Shown here one piece after another: positions 39,891 to 52,020 of a DNA stretch of 64,000 nucleotides. Each line of letters starts with the position of its first letter. Positions within the stretch are counted from its first letter, which is position 1. The DNA comes from Lates calcarifer (lineage: Eukaryota; Chordata; Actinopteri; Centropomidae): positions 7,946,564 through 8,010,563 of the forward strand of contig NC_066833.1 of the NCBI RefSeq assembly GCF_001640805.2. Direction: 5' to 3'. Below the pieces are notes generated by a model. That model searched no databases and was not told the DNA's origin. It saw only the letters and a list, made by a program, of their open reading frames with translations. Position numbers and translations under genes: made by a program.

Positions 39891-42800
39891 GTCAGTCAGT
39901 ATTTGCAAATAAGTGTCTATAAAGACATTAATGGATAAAAAGTGCTCCCGTTCACACAGTCAAACAGCAGCTAGTTATTATTAGACAGTGGACACAGACA
40001 GATCATCTCTGGCTCAGGACATTGTGGTTACATGATGAACACCTTTGGTCGCCAAAAACCTCTTTTTTTCATTAAATGATTTTTAGTTGCTGTGCTAATG
40101 ATCTGCAGACAAAGCTTTGAGTTTGTTAGTGATTCTCTGACTCAGGTCTGTATCAGAGCCGCCCTGTGAACAGAGGCGGGTGTTTAAAGCATTAGCCAAA
40201 CTAAAGAGGAAAGGCAAGTAACCCAAGTTATCCCATCCCAGGAGGCCTGACCTGGGCTGAGTGATGGCTTCCCCTGCCCCCTCAGCTCTCTGACCTTGGC
40301 CTGGCAGAGGTTCTGGTGCTGGTGGCTACAGGTGTGAACAGATGATGTCCACAGAGGGATTTATGGATGTGGCAACACTCCTTGTATCTGGTATCATTTT
40401 ACTGATGAGAGATGCTGCTGTTAAACATGTCATGTTACTGCAGTCAGTATAAAGACAGATACTGCTGCATCTGAGTGCAGAGGAAATATTTAAAGATCAC
40501 TAAATTATTTATTTGCATCGAACTGTATATACTAAAGTCATGCAGTGCATATTGATTTAAACTTTACATTAAGGCTGAGTCTATAAAAGTTTTTATTCAG
40601 TAAACACTTCTTTCTGATTTAGTCCACACTGTGGTGGTGATGTGAAACAACAGACCTTCTGAGAAAAAACTGTACTCTGTGTTCCTTTCTTTACATCTAA
40701 CACATACATGTATATAATTATATCCAGTACATTTCTTTTTCTTGTCAAAAACACGTGAAATCACCTGTATTTGAAAGGTGCTTTATAAATAAAGCTGCTT
40801 TAATTGCCTTATGTCAGAACCAGAAAGAAAGAAAGAAAGACAGACATATGTGAAACTATAACCTCCTCAGCAGAAGAAATAATGAACATCTTACTCACTT
40901 AGTTTAACACAGGGCGTCAAGATTTAATGATAAAGTAGGACTAACTTTAAGCTCCTTATTGGATCAGTTCATGTTAAGCTTCAGCGGTTCATATTTCCTC
41001 TTTATGTCTAAATAAACCCCACATGATGAAATCCAACCCGACACAGACTGAGGATCACTACAAAATGGAACAACAGCGTCATCAGCATCTCTTCATCATA
41101 ATTCTGTCTATAGTTTCCTGATAATGAGCGTGGGGATGGAATCCATTTTGAGGTGTCATGGTGCTGACGACAGCCCCTGTTGTCCCCCTCAGCTGTGTTG
41201 CGTCTCACACTCACACTGTCGGCTTCAGGATCCGTCCTCCAGCTGCTGACGGCCCATCTCTGCTTCATGGTCAGCCACCTGGACGTCTGTCAGCACCGGG
41301 CTCTGAGGGCTCCTAGTTCCCAGAGGAAGGACAAGGTCTGATTCAGAATGTGGCCTGGGACCTCGTCGTCTTCTCCTCCCTGGCCGCCTCTCATTCTTTC
41401 ACTCATCACTCGTTTCCCCCAGCACCAAACTGAGCTTCATCGTAATGGTGATGTTGAGAGGAGGTTGTAGGCAGCGACAAATGGAAACAGCACAGGTGAT
41501 GCAGAGTTTCTGGCGGACTGCTGCTTTGACGAGGCTGGTGTCAGTTAAAAAGGACAGACTGATTTCCAGAGAGGCAGACCACCATGTGTCAGCGAGCTCT
41601 GACTTTACGAGTTAGATGTTTTGTAGGCCAATGAAACCGTTGGTGATCAAAGATTTATAACGACTCAGTGATAATCTAATCTGAATCTGAATTCTGTTGA
41701 ATGAAACTAACAGAACAGTTTGTTCACATTTCTATATTTAAAAGAGAGTAGGACAGTAAATATGACTGTAATATCTGGTCAACATCTTTATGTATGGTAA
41801 AAAAAAAAAGTGTGAGACACGTGAGCGCCTGTGGAGACAGCTGGATTGATTAAAGTAGAAGCAAACATATTCAGTATCTGCTGTGTTAGTTGCACCTAAA
41901 AACCACTCTGTCAGAAACCACAGGTGTGTGTTCACTCACGAACAACAACAAGATAACTTGGTCAGTTCACAGCGACACAGTTTAGTCACAAACACAGCTG
42001 TTGAGTTCAGTGTTGTTGGTTGACATGAAGCAGGAGTTGTGGAGAGAATCAGGTTTGTTGTAACTTTGGAGACGTTTGATAACCTGTGGACAAATCTGAC
42101 TTTTGACTGTTGAACTGACAGGAAATTAACAGCCCAGTCATTCATAAGTTTTTGATACCGCTACATAGCTAACATTAGCACTGACTGTTTACGAAACAGT
42201 TTAAAGGAAACGTTGTGAGTTCATCATCACACTTCATTCCTTTAGTCGCTGAGAGTTGTCTCCAGCTGTGGAAATCAGTCACGTTTAGCTTCTAGGTCTA
42301 TCACCTCTTCTACTGAAGTTAGCATGCTAACCAGTTAGCCTCATCTCGTCACTTCAAACTCACAGCAGCGTCCAGACTGTCCTGAAGAAGTAGCTCTGCT
42401 CAGAGGACATATCCAAACCTAATGCAACCACAGTGAAGGCTGAAACTCTTCCACTGACTAATGCTATGCAGATGTTAGGTATATAGATTTTAAAAAGTTA
42501 TAAAAGACTAGGGATAAAGTGATGCTTTAACATTCCACTCTTTGTGTTGGATTACACAGAAGATAGATACTGTGACCCTCTCACTCTGAAGGAAAAGTTA
42601 AATTAACTGCAGATGTAGAAGCAGATTTGCTTTTATACAGTTGTGGTAGAAGAGGAAGTGTAATGTAATTCACGCCTGGGTACCCGACTCTCTTCCACCA
42701 ACTCAGACCTGGAGAGTCGGAGCCTCTTTCCACAGTCTCAGAACAAAGTCTGGTAAAACCTGCAGGCCTGAATATCCACCTCTGACTCCAGCTCAGTTTG

Positions 42801-45110
42801 TAACAGACATGTAGATATCTGACGTCTCATCTCACATTCAGCATACAGATCCATGGTCAAATGTATCCACTAAAATAAAAGCATTACTTTCAGATGGAAC
42901 TGATTAATAATCACACTCTGTAGTCGTACAGAACACAGAACAGTGGAGCCGTGTATTATTCATATTTCTGCCTCTTTATAAAGAACAAACATAAGTACAT
43001 TTGCTGTATTGTTTAAAGTGAACTAGTTGAGAAAGATGATTCCCTTTAGGGAGGACACGCAGCTCACACATGCTCCTATCACAACCTGAGATTCAGGCAC
43101 TCAGATGAATGCAGATACAGGACGATAGGGAGATGTAATTTACTGAGGGAGGAGATTACAGCGCTGAGGTGTCTGTTGATAACGTGCCCTGAAGCAACAA
43201 CACAGGTTTATCTGGTTCATACTTTAGGAAATAACCTGTCCTCCTGAGGCCTGGAGGTTATGACTCAGGTCTTTTGTTGAGTCCTGGTCCTGCTGAGGTC
43301 TCTCTCTCATCAGTTATTGGATCTGTGAGGAGCCTTCAGACAATCAGAGTATAAACTGTGAGTTACAGCTGAGAAGACATCATGGTCATGGTGACAGATT
43401 TATAATGAAGGAAGCTGATTGGTTTGATAGCCCAGTTACTTTAATTGATGTGAGTTTACCAGACTCAAACCCTGGTCTCCCTGTTACTGTACCGTTTGGC
43501 TGCTGGCTCTGGACTGATTCTGTATCAGTGCTACTCAAAGTGAGAAGTGAATAATGAAGTGGATTCAGTGGCTTTGAGGGCAGAGGCGAGTGGAAGAATT
43601 AATGTCAGATTTGAATTAATAGACTTCTGTGCTCCTCCAGAGTGTGAGGCTGAAGGTCTGCTAATTAATATCCAAACAAAGAACAGAAGATAAAAACCTG
43701 GTGTTCATGAGATGAAGGACTCTAACACTGCTGCTGAAGAAGTGAAGCTATTATTAGATGACTGAAGTTGTGTTTTCTTTTCTTTGTTATCCACCTTCTC
43801 TTGAAGAGAAATGAGGACCAAAGTTGCCCCCCCCTTCCTGTGAGGGTCACACAGACAGCTTTATAATGGCCTTTGATGCTAACAGCCACTATAATTGTCA
43901 CTCTGCCCAGGAAGGGTGCTCCAACTGTCGCTTGACTTTAGTTTGCTGCCCGTTGCCATGGAAACAGCATCGCACTCCCGTCCTCTGGTTTATTCACCAA
44001 CAGAAAATCCTAAACATGTTGGCTGCTGCAGAGGAAACCTCTTTAAAGCTGCTTTAACCTCAGCGGATCAGATCAACATGTACGATAGATATTTATCACC
44101 CAGCTGTTTAGTACGAGCAGAAATATCTGTCACTAAAAACTGAATCTCAGTCATTTATAACTTGAATAATTGTGATTAAAAAACACATTTTAATCACATA
44201 ATTTAAATTTATACTGTCTTACTTGAAGTTTACAGTTTCAAGTTTATTAGACTTCACTAATAAACTATAAAGGCTACGAAGTCTCTGTGAGCGTTGTTTG
44301 TCCATGTTTTTCTGACTTCTCAACTGGAAAGCCGTCACTCCCAGTCCAGATCCTCTGTACAGGCTCTAACCTCCAGGGTAACTGAGAGATTCAGTGCAGA
44401 CAAGGCACCGATTTAACCCTGACTTTACAGTCAATATACAGTTTTACACCACAGCTACAGGAATGCTGCATTTGGAATAATGGAAATAACTCATTTTTCC
44501 AACTTCCTCTGTGTTTCTCAGCAGGATCCTGGTTCCACAGCTGCAGGGCAGGAGTTATTATCCAGCTCCTGTTCATATGCTGAGCACAGGATTTGTGAAC
44601 TCAGCATTTTAAGACTTTATTCATGAGATATAGCTGCACTCAGACTGTGGCAGAGAGAGGCTCATGTTGCACTTTTGTTGTTACATTCACAGCCTCGTAT
44701 TATAACATGTTCTGTAGCTTGGAAATATGGAATCATTTAAAATAAAAGTTTGGTGTCAACAGGAGGACGATCATAATCCTGTTGTCTAAAGTACATTTGT
44801 TACTAAATTATAGAGCTAATTATTGAGATATTATTAATGAACAGAACAGTCTGATCTAAATAAGTCCAACACAATCAAACAGCAGTTATGGACATTTCCA
44901 CCATGTATTTCTTTCAGTCCTGTTTCAGTGTCCAGTGACTCGAAGCAAAATCATTTTCAGGCCCGCAGCCTTTACAGATAATCAATGTCCATTAACTACA
45001 CTCCAAATTAAACAGTGACTTCAGATAATCATTAAAGTTAGGGAGGGAGAGGTAATGAAGTTAGAATGGGAAGAAGGGTTTCATGTCTAAGTTCACAGGG
45101 AATTCACTGG
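39891..45110. other. Gene-poor stretch
   Basis: No exon recognised over 5.2 kb. 'ttgaaaggtgctttataaat' at about 40770 resembles a LINE/SINE 3' end. A (GAAA)n run lies at 40824-40840, an X-box at 43952 and TTAGC words at 42318-42342. Other open frames show no family resemblance. Confidence 0.45.
43952..43965. promoter_or_regulatory. RFX X-box palindrome
   Basis: GTTGCCATGGAAAC, one of the best-known forms of the RFX X-box. It lies within a repeat-free block (about 43810-44060). Motif evidence only. Confidence 0.55.
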
Positions 45111-45123
45111 ATGGAAGAATGCA

Positions 45124-45183
45124 GGATGTGAGGATGTAAGGATGTAAGGATGTGAGGATGTAAGGATGTAAGGATGTAAGGAG
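45124..45183. repeat. GGATGTRA 8-bp minisatellite
   Basis: Seven and a half tandem units of GGATGTAA or GGATGTGA, in the order G-A-A-G-A-A-A at the seventh base. Confidence 0.95.
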
Positions 45184-45529
45184 AGGATAAAAACCAGCTC
45201 CATCAGGATCAGTTCTGTTTGCTCAGGACGTCCGGTCTCTTCTAGACACATGACGTTTGGGCCATCCTGAATCAGGCTGGACGAGGGGACAAATTTCTGC
45301 TGTGTGAAGTCAAAATTAGCAAAAAGAAGTCTGTTCATCACAGAACTATAGATTTTATTACAAAACAACTTCTGCATTCAGTATTCAGTTGACATTATCG
45401 CAGACTTTGACAGCACCTGTGGGCAGCCGCCAAAAAGCCTCTTACATCTTAACTACAGTTAGGTCTTGAGTTTAACGTGTGAGTGCCGTCGGAAGAAAAA
45501 TGTCTAAAATTGCTTGAAATGAGCAGTGC

Positions 45530-46010
45530 TCAGTGTTCTCGGTACGAAGAAATAAATCTGAGAGCATGTCTCCTGTATTTAGAAATGAATTTCTTTGATG
45601 GAAAAGGGCACCTTAATTATTTCTTCTTATGTGTCCAATTTTTGCTCGATTAAGCATGATGACAGTGTGATTTAGATATGAGTAATGTAATTACTGATAA
45701 AACTAGTCAAGAAGTACAGCGCCCATGTCTAATTTAAAATACCTCAGCTTTTCCTTTGAACCTCGTGCAGACGGATCTTTCTAGTAAATGAAATACATGC
45801 ATTTCTCTTATTCTATTTAGGTGGGCACGGCAGAAAATCACTGTTTAGCTTTTCTCTTCTTTCTGTTACTTCTCAAGTCGATGATTAAAATCTGGAATGT
45901 TCCAGATTTAATTAACTTACCGATGTACTTTTTCTTCTTATGCTTCCTGGCAGAGATATTAAAAATGACATTATTCTGCAGAACAAATGAATGCTAAGCA
46001 TCACTGGAAT
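45530..46010. promoter_or_regulatory. Candidate conserved non-coding block
   Basis: About 480 bp without repeats and A/T-rich in a structured way: CACCTTAATTATTTC, GCTCGATTAAGCATG, GTAATGTAATTACTG, GATTTAATTAAC. It also holds a perfect inverted repeat of 9-bp arms, AATCTGGAA-TG-TTCCAGATT (45889-45908), which contains TEAD-like GGAATG and an HSE-like GAANNTTC. No coding frame. Conservation inferred. Confidence 0.32.
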
Positions 46011-46479
46011 CAAGTATAATAGGCTCTGACAGAAATGACATTTTAGTGCCATAGAAGCAGCGGAGTTCACTACACCAGGCTCCAGAGGAAACACTGACAG
46101 AGAGGTGTTGTCTTTTGTTTGGATACTATGAACACAAAGCATGAGCCACACTTTGACGTGTTTTTCAATTGCATGACAGAAGAGATTTTTATACTTGACT
46201 AAAGGGAAAAAGACTTTAAAAACAATCCTATTCACCAGAAACACTATAATAACACTGGGTATGACCTGTGTATTCATGGCATGGATTCTACAAGATGTTG
46301 GAGACATCTCTTTGAGATTCTGGTTCATGTTGACATGACTGCATCACGAGACGTTTCAGACTGTTTCATAGTCTGAGAACAGCTGGAAGACCCTCCCCTG
46401 TTTTATTGTGTCTACACTGCAAGAACTGGGAACGACTGTAGTTCTTAAGACGCCATTTTGAGACATTTTTAGCTCCTAC

Positions 46480-46870
46480 TTCAGAGTAGGTCCTCTCCCA
46501 GCGTCATGTTCATGAGATCATGCTTTGTGACATGGAGCATTATCCTGCTGGAAGGAACCTTTAGAAGCTGGTAAACAGTGGCTGTAAAGGTTTGAACATC
46601 ACCAACACTCAGTGAGAGGGGTGACTGATTGGTATAAAGGATCCAAAATGTGGCAGAAAACATTCCCAACATCATGAGACCAGTAGCAGCCTGGACAGGT
46701 GGGGTCCATGGGTTCCTGCTGTTCTGACCCCACCATCAGCTTCATCAGACCAGGCTTCTTCAACTGTCCAGATTTCTGTTTCCAGAACTGGATGTTTTTG
46801 AGAATAAGTCCTAGAGACTGCTGTGGATGAAAATCCCAGGAGATGAGCAGTTTCAGAAACACTTATGTTA
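46480..46870 (-). repeat. Copy of the 'acacctgcttattc' repeat family, opposite orientation
   Basis: 'gacatggagcattatcctgc', 'tggtataaaggatccaaaat', 'cagcttcatcagaccaggc', 'aaaatcccaggagatgagca' and 'gtttcagaaacac' follow the order of a well-known fish repeat, with an internal deletion. Open minus frames at 46481-46862 are by-products. Confidence 0.6.
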
Positions 46871-47716
46871 CATTACGTCTCTTTACTGGAGCAGAAGCTT
46901 CAGTGGATATTTAAGTCAAATGCTTCATGTACATCATAATTTATTCTGTCTGATATAACTCTGGTTCCTCTGCACTTTGTCTCATTTTGCTTTTATGGAT
47001 AGAAGTTTTCCACTTCAGCCACAAATAAAAACTGCAACCTTTCAAACTTCTGTATGTGAAATGTTCTTTCTTATCTCTTGCTTTTCTCTTCGCTAAACTG
47101 GAGAAAAACTGGAGAGTGGAGCTGAACAAGAAAACAAATAGCAAATAAAGTGTGGAAATATTTTGGATTGAACAGCATAGATGGAAATCACAGATAAAAA
47201 TGAGACTCCTTACAGCAGCTTTAGTTCTATAACTCAGCATAAGTACCAGCCTTTGACCACAGCTCTCTTAACTGTAATGAAGCACAGTCAACTGACTCCA
47301 CAGAGGAGAAATAAACACATTGATGTGACATTCATGAAAGATTCTCACAACAGTACAACCACCAGTCAGTCACTTTCTGAAGGAAAGCAGCCAAAAACAC
47401 GACCAGAGGAAACTCCACTTTAGGTTTCTATGCTCCAGTTAGAGCCACGTTGGCATTCTCAAACAGGCTGTGATTCAGCTAGAGTTATTCCCAGATACAA
47501 GTCTTCATGATGAGACTGCACCACACACACACACACACACACAGATACACACCGACATACACAAACACATAAATCATTGTGACTCCCTGTCTGTGGACTG
47601 TGAAAAGACATGAGGACAGGGTCCCAACACAGGGTGAAGGAGAGGAGAGGTCAACAACAGGACACAGATGAGGCATGGAGAGAGAGAGGGAGAGAGAGGG
47701 AGAGAGAGGGAGAGAC

Positions 47717-47781
<65 letters not shown>

Positions 47782-49020
47782 TGTTGGGTTAGATTTTATC
47801 TGTTAATCACACCAGGACCATACCTGTGTCTCTGTGTTTAGACAAAAAGCTGAAATCACATTTTTTCTGTGTGTGCGTGTGTGTGTTTGATGTTTACTGC
47901 TGCAGAAGAACTGTTATAGTATTAAATATAATTCAACATGTCTGTGTCTCTACACCTTCATCCTGCAGATACAGCAGTCTCCTTCCCTCTGTTCAGTCAT
48001 TATCACAAATATTCTTTCAATCAATATTTAGTTAAATTTACAAACCAGCAAAAACATTAGTTCATCCCCACAACCTTCCTTTTATCTGTTCTGCTTTATC
48101 AGCACAATTGTTCACAACTGAATTGACTATGTCACAGTCTGAGCTCAAAAAAAGATCCCAAAGTTTTTAATGATGTCTAAAGTCTCTTTAACTGATGTAC
48201 AGTTCAGCTTTACTCTGAAACTCTCTGGGCCTGATTCCAGCTGTTTAACCTGATCACTCAGAAACACACATCGAATATTCCTGAGCTGTAACTCTCAGTT
48301 TCAGAGGAATTTGTTGCTTTTTTTATTCACTATTTTCTGACCAAATGTTTCACTGATAAAACTCATTAAATGACTTTGATTAAAATAATAAATCAGTTTA
48401 CCCAGGACACTAAAAGCACGTTCTCACTGTCACGAATGAAGACCTGTATTGACAGTCTTACACATCAGTGCTTCTCAGCCACTTTCATGTACTTCAATAA
48501 AACTCAGCTGCTGGACTGGAGTTATTAACATGTAAATAAGTTTCCTGTAGAGAAACGGAGCTGATGAGATTCAGATGTGGGAGGATGCAGAGGTGGTGGC
48601 AGAGTCATGTCTTGTCTGTGAACTGGTGCATGACTCCACCTGGACGATGTTGGCGCTGAGCCACTGGAACTTAACTAGCTCCATCACACCAACATTGTCC
48701 CTCAACAAAGCTGCCAAAGCCCTGTGATCCTACATCCCCAAGTCCCTGAGACCACAGCACCATGTGTGAGGGTGAACCACCGTAAACCTTTGCTTCAACC
48801 TGCACCTGTGGCCTTGTGAGATTCCTCAGAGAGGCCATTACATGATCATGGCTGACAGAGCTGAACCCAGCTCTGCCTCTGGGCCGAGGCCTCTTCATGA
48901 TGCGAGGGTGAATGAGCTTCAGCGTTCAGTGTGGAAGCCAAACGTCCTGCACACCATGCTATCAGACGGCCAGCTGTATCACACTCAGCATGTCTCTGCA
49001 GCCTCATAACTGCAACTTAT
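46871..49020. other. Gene-poor stretch with GA repeat
   Basis: No exon recognised. CA run at 47520-47541; GA array at 47667-47777; 48560-48960 is G/C-richer with an unrelated frame. Confidence 0.45.
47667..47777. repeat. (GA)n microsatellite, compound
   Basis: About 110 bp of AGAGAGGG and AGAG units. Confidence 0.95.
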
Positions 49021-49024
49021 TTAC

Positions 49025-49690
49025 CAGTGTTTCTGCATGTAAATGATTGATAGGGACAACATCATGGATAGGATTCCTATAGCTTGTGAAGTCCGGTGGG
49101 TGAAAGTCCAGAAACAAACCTGGTCTAACAAAGAGCAGGCAACAGAAAGAGTATAAGTATAAGAAGGATGGGAAGCAAACAGAGAGTCCATCAAGTCCAA
49201 GATGAGGGGAGACAGATAAACACAAGGGCTCCAGAATAACTAATGTAGCATAGCATAGCATGATAACCTGACAACTGAACAGAGGAGAGATGAGACACAC
49301 AGGGGAACTAACTGCAAACACAACACAGGTGAAACCGAAAACAGGTGGGAAAAAGAACAAAGACAGGAAATAAATGCACCAAAGACCCACAAGGAAGGAG
49401 ACTACAAAATAAAACAGGAAGTAACCAAAACCACAAGAGAAATAAAACAGGAAACTTAAGTCACTAAGGGGACGGGTCATGACCAGAAACATCACTATAC
49501 ATCACCACCGACAGGGATTTTAGCGGGCACTGCCTTCACCTGTTACTGTGTGTGTTACTGTGTGACTCTCTGTGGTGGAAGAAGTGTTCACACCCTTTAA
49601 ACAAGTAAGTTCAGTGGACGTCCTCTGACGTGGACAGTGGCAAGGGATTACACTGCAGCAGCTGTTTGTAGTTACACTCCTCACATCTTT
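49025..49690 (+). mobile_element. TIR element copy split by an ACAGGAAGT-rich repeat
   Basis: Family blocks 'gtaaatgattgataggg' and 'ggataggattcctatag' (49039-49082) resume at 49485 with 'gaaacatcactatacatcac', 'cagggattttagcgggcact', then 'gttactgtgtgactctc' and the hAT-like end at 49571. The interval 49090-49484 is a copy of the repeat at 25655. A nested insertion is the simplest reading. Confidence 0.55.
49090..49484 (+). mobile_element. ACAGGAAGT-rich non-autonomous DNA repeat, copy 2
   Basis: Shares 'aacacaggtgaaaccgaaaa', 'aaagacaggaaataaatgc', 'caaaataaaacaggaagt' and 'gggtcatgacc' with copy 1. The long antisense frame here (163 codons) is a compositional artefact: it is Phe/Leu-rich and has no family. 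Confidence 0.6.
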
Positions 49691-51785
49691 ACATGTACAG
49701 TGATGATGGTTATATGATACAGCACAGCGTCCTCTCTGGCAGTGGAAGTGTAAGAGATTCCACAGATATTAACTCAGTCGGGCGTCGATCTCTGTGAGCT
49801 GCTCGTAGAAAAAATCCTTCATCCATTTGATGATGTTAGGCTAACTGGAACAAACTGTAGGTTTCTGAGAATATAACATGAACTCAGCTCATCTGTGACA
49901 TCCACACATGCATATTCCCGTAAGTACAGAGCACTGATGTGGTGTTTTTGGCTGGATTCACATTTTTGTACCTTTAAATTGACTCCAACATACAAAATAT
50001 AATACTGAGTTAACTTCTACCCTGAGTCACAGATTCCAAATGATTCCTTTCAGAACACACATTTGCAATTTGAACACAGATTTGCGATGATGCTCTCAGT
50101 TTCCATAATGAGTGCAGGAGCTGCAGTTGCCAGTGTGAAGGCTCATAGTACACAGACTTGAAGAGGGCTGTCAGAGTGGATTCATTGTCTGCTTTATGGT
50201 GAATCACCATGGCCTGGAAATAATTCATCACAGCGGTGAAACAGCTGTGAAATGAGGAGTCTGCTGTGGTCGTCTCCCTAAGTGCTTCGCTCCTTTTGTC
50301 TGCACGACGCTGCTCTCTTTGGATCACACGGCTCTGCAGACTGAAGCCCACACGTAGAAAGGTCAAGCTTCTCTCTTCAGATGTTGGAGGCTCGACACCG
50401 GTGTGGTGCAGGCTGCAGCAGCACAGGGAGGACGGTGGTGAAGCGAGGAAGGATGTCGTGTTTGGTGTTGTATGAGAAGTGTGCATATGCATGTCCTCTG
50501 CTCTGTGTGTGTGTGGTTGTTAAGTCTCTCCTCTCTGAGAGCCCTGAAGGTTGGCCCAGACTTCACTGTCATTTCTCATCCTAATGGTGCCTGCCACATC
50601 CTCCTGCCAACACACGGCTGGAGAACGACCAAGAGCCAGGAGGAGAAAAGAAAACTCAACAGACGTTCAATCTGTTTCTTCCTCTCTCTCTCAGAACAAA
50701 AGTCACTCTGTGGTTTAAAGAGAAGAATCAATAAAACCACTCTTCTCTTTCTTTACATCTACACAGATATAAGCTGCTAAACCTACAGTCCTCATACAAA
50801 CAGACCTGTAGAGGTTCGTAGCTAAGTTCATGAAGCTAATGCACTGACCGTCCATGTATATGATCCCTATGATCAGTTACAATCTATATCTCATATTGTC
50901 TTCTTATGTAAGGCTGCAGCACTCAATATTTCAACCAACAATAAATCAAATGACTGAGGATGTGACTCCCACAGAGACTCATCAGCTCTCTCTGCAGCAG
51001 AGGACACAGTCTAACCACCACACAAAGCTCCATTTTCTGCTTCTTCCTCTATGAGGAACCATTTCTCCACATCAGCTTTTAAACAGAGCATCCACCTCTC
51101 CTCCACCCACAGAGACAGACCTGTGAACTTGACCATCAGTAAACATCATCAACCTCCGTACTGAAGAAAGAAACCTGCCACCCTGAAATGAGTCCTGGTT
51201 CAGTCCAACCACTCCTATCATCAACTCTGTTAGTCCCTCTGTTCACAACCTGAAGAGTTAGCAGCTGGTGACCATGAACGAACATGTTGGAGCTAAAAAC
51301 AAATGTATTTATTAATATTTTTATCAGGAGCTGATGGAGACTGAACCAGTTTTCATTCACTCGAGGTTCGACTGCTGCTCTGTCCTCATAGTTTAATGTT
51401 AACTGTTTATCTCAACAGCTAATATTCATGTAACAGCAGTGGATGGAAACAGACATGAAGTAACTCAGATGATGCAGACTGTCTGGATTCTGTTTGTTGG
51501 ATGGCTAAAACCACAGGTAAGGTCATTGTTACAATCCAAAGATCAGATTTTTCATGTTGTATGAAATGTCCTCTGCTCCATGTTCAGTCTGTATGAGGAG
51601 GTGCTAACACAACAGAAAGACACAGTGATCAGTCTTTGATTTATTAGAAATCATAAAGTGACTTTAAGAGCCAGAAGTTAAGTTTCCTTCATAAAAAATC
51701 AATGAGTTAGATTGAAATAAAATCCATCATTAATTTAGAAGTGTTGAACTCAGGCTAATAATGCAGGAATTGATCCAGAATGACA
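49691..51785. other. Gene-poor stretch
   Basis: No exon recognised; the minus frame at 50010-50492 (160 codons) has no family resemblance and no splice context. Confidence 0.4.
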
Positions 51786-51789
51786 AATG

Positions 51790-52020
51790 TGATGTAACTC
51801 TCTCAGTTATAATTGCCTCCTTTTCAGCCGTTCCATCTCGCACTCGGAGCAGATTAAATTAATGCCGTGGATCTGCAGCATCCTCCTCACTCCTGCTCCT
51901 ACTGTATTGTAGCAGTTTGGATTCAGGGCTACACTTGGTAAATTTGTGGCACCAACTGTCAGCAAGAGATAACTTAATTTTTGAAAGGATTTAATTAGCT
52001 GCAATCATGTTCTGTGACAT
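51790..52020. promoter_or_regulatory. Candidate conserved non-coding block
   Basis: Repeat-free, with CAGATTAAATTAATGCCGTG (51851-51870), ACTTAATTTTTGAAAGG and TTTAATTAGCTGCAATCATG (51990-52009). Conservation inferred. Confidence 0.3.

Noticed and set aside
45124..45183. CRISPR-like array
   Set aside because: Units are directly tandem without spacers, and the DNA is vertebrate; a minisatellite.
45912..46328. 138-codon minus-strand frame
   Set aside because: Overlaps a candidate non-coding block; Cys/Phe/Leu-rich without domain pattern.
49004..49495. 163-codon minus-strand open frame
   Set aside because: It is antisense to the purine-rich ACAGGAAGT repeat; Phe/Leu bias follows from composition and the same effect occurs at 25729-26028.
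50010..50492. 160-codon minus-strand open frame
   Set aside because: No recognisable domain, no splice signals of note, overlapping frames on the other strand.
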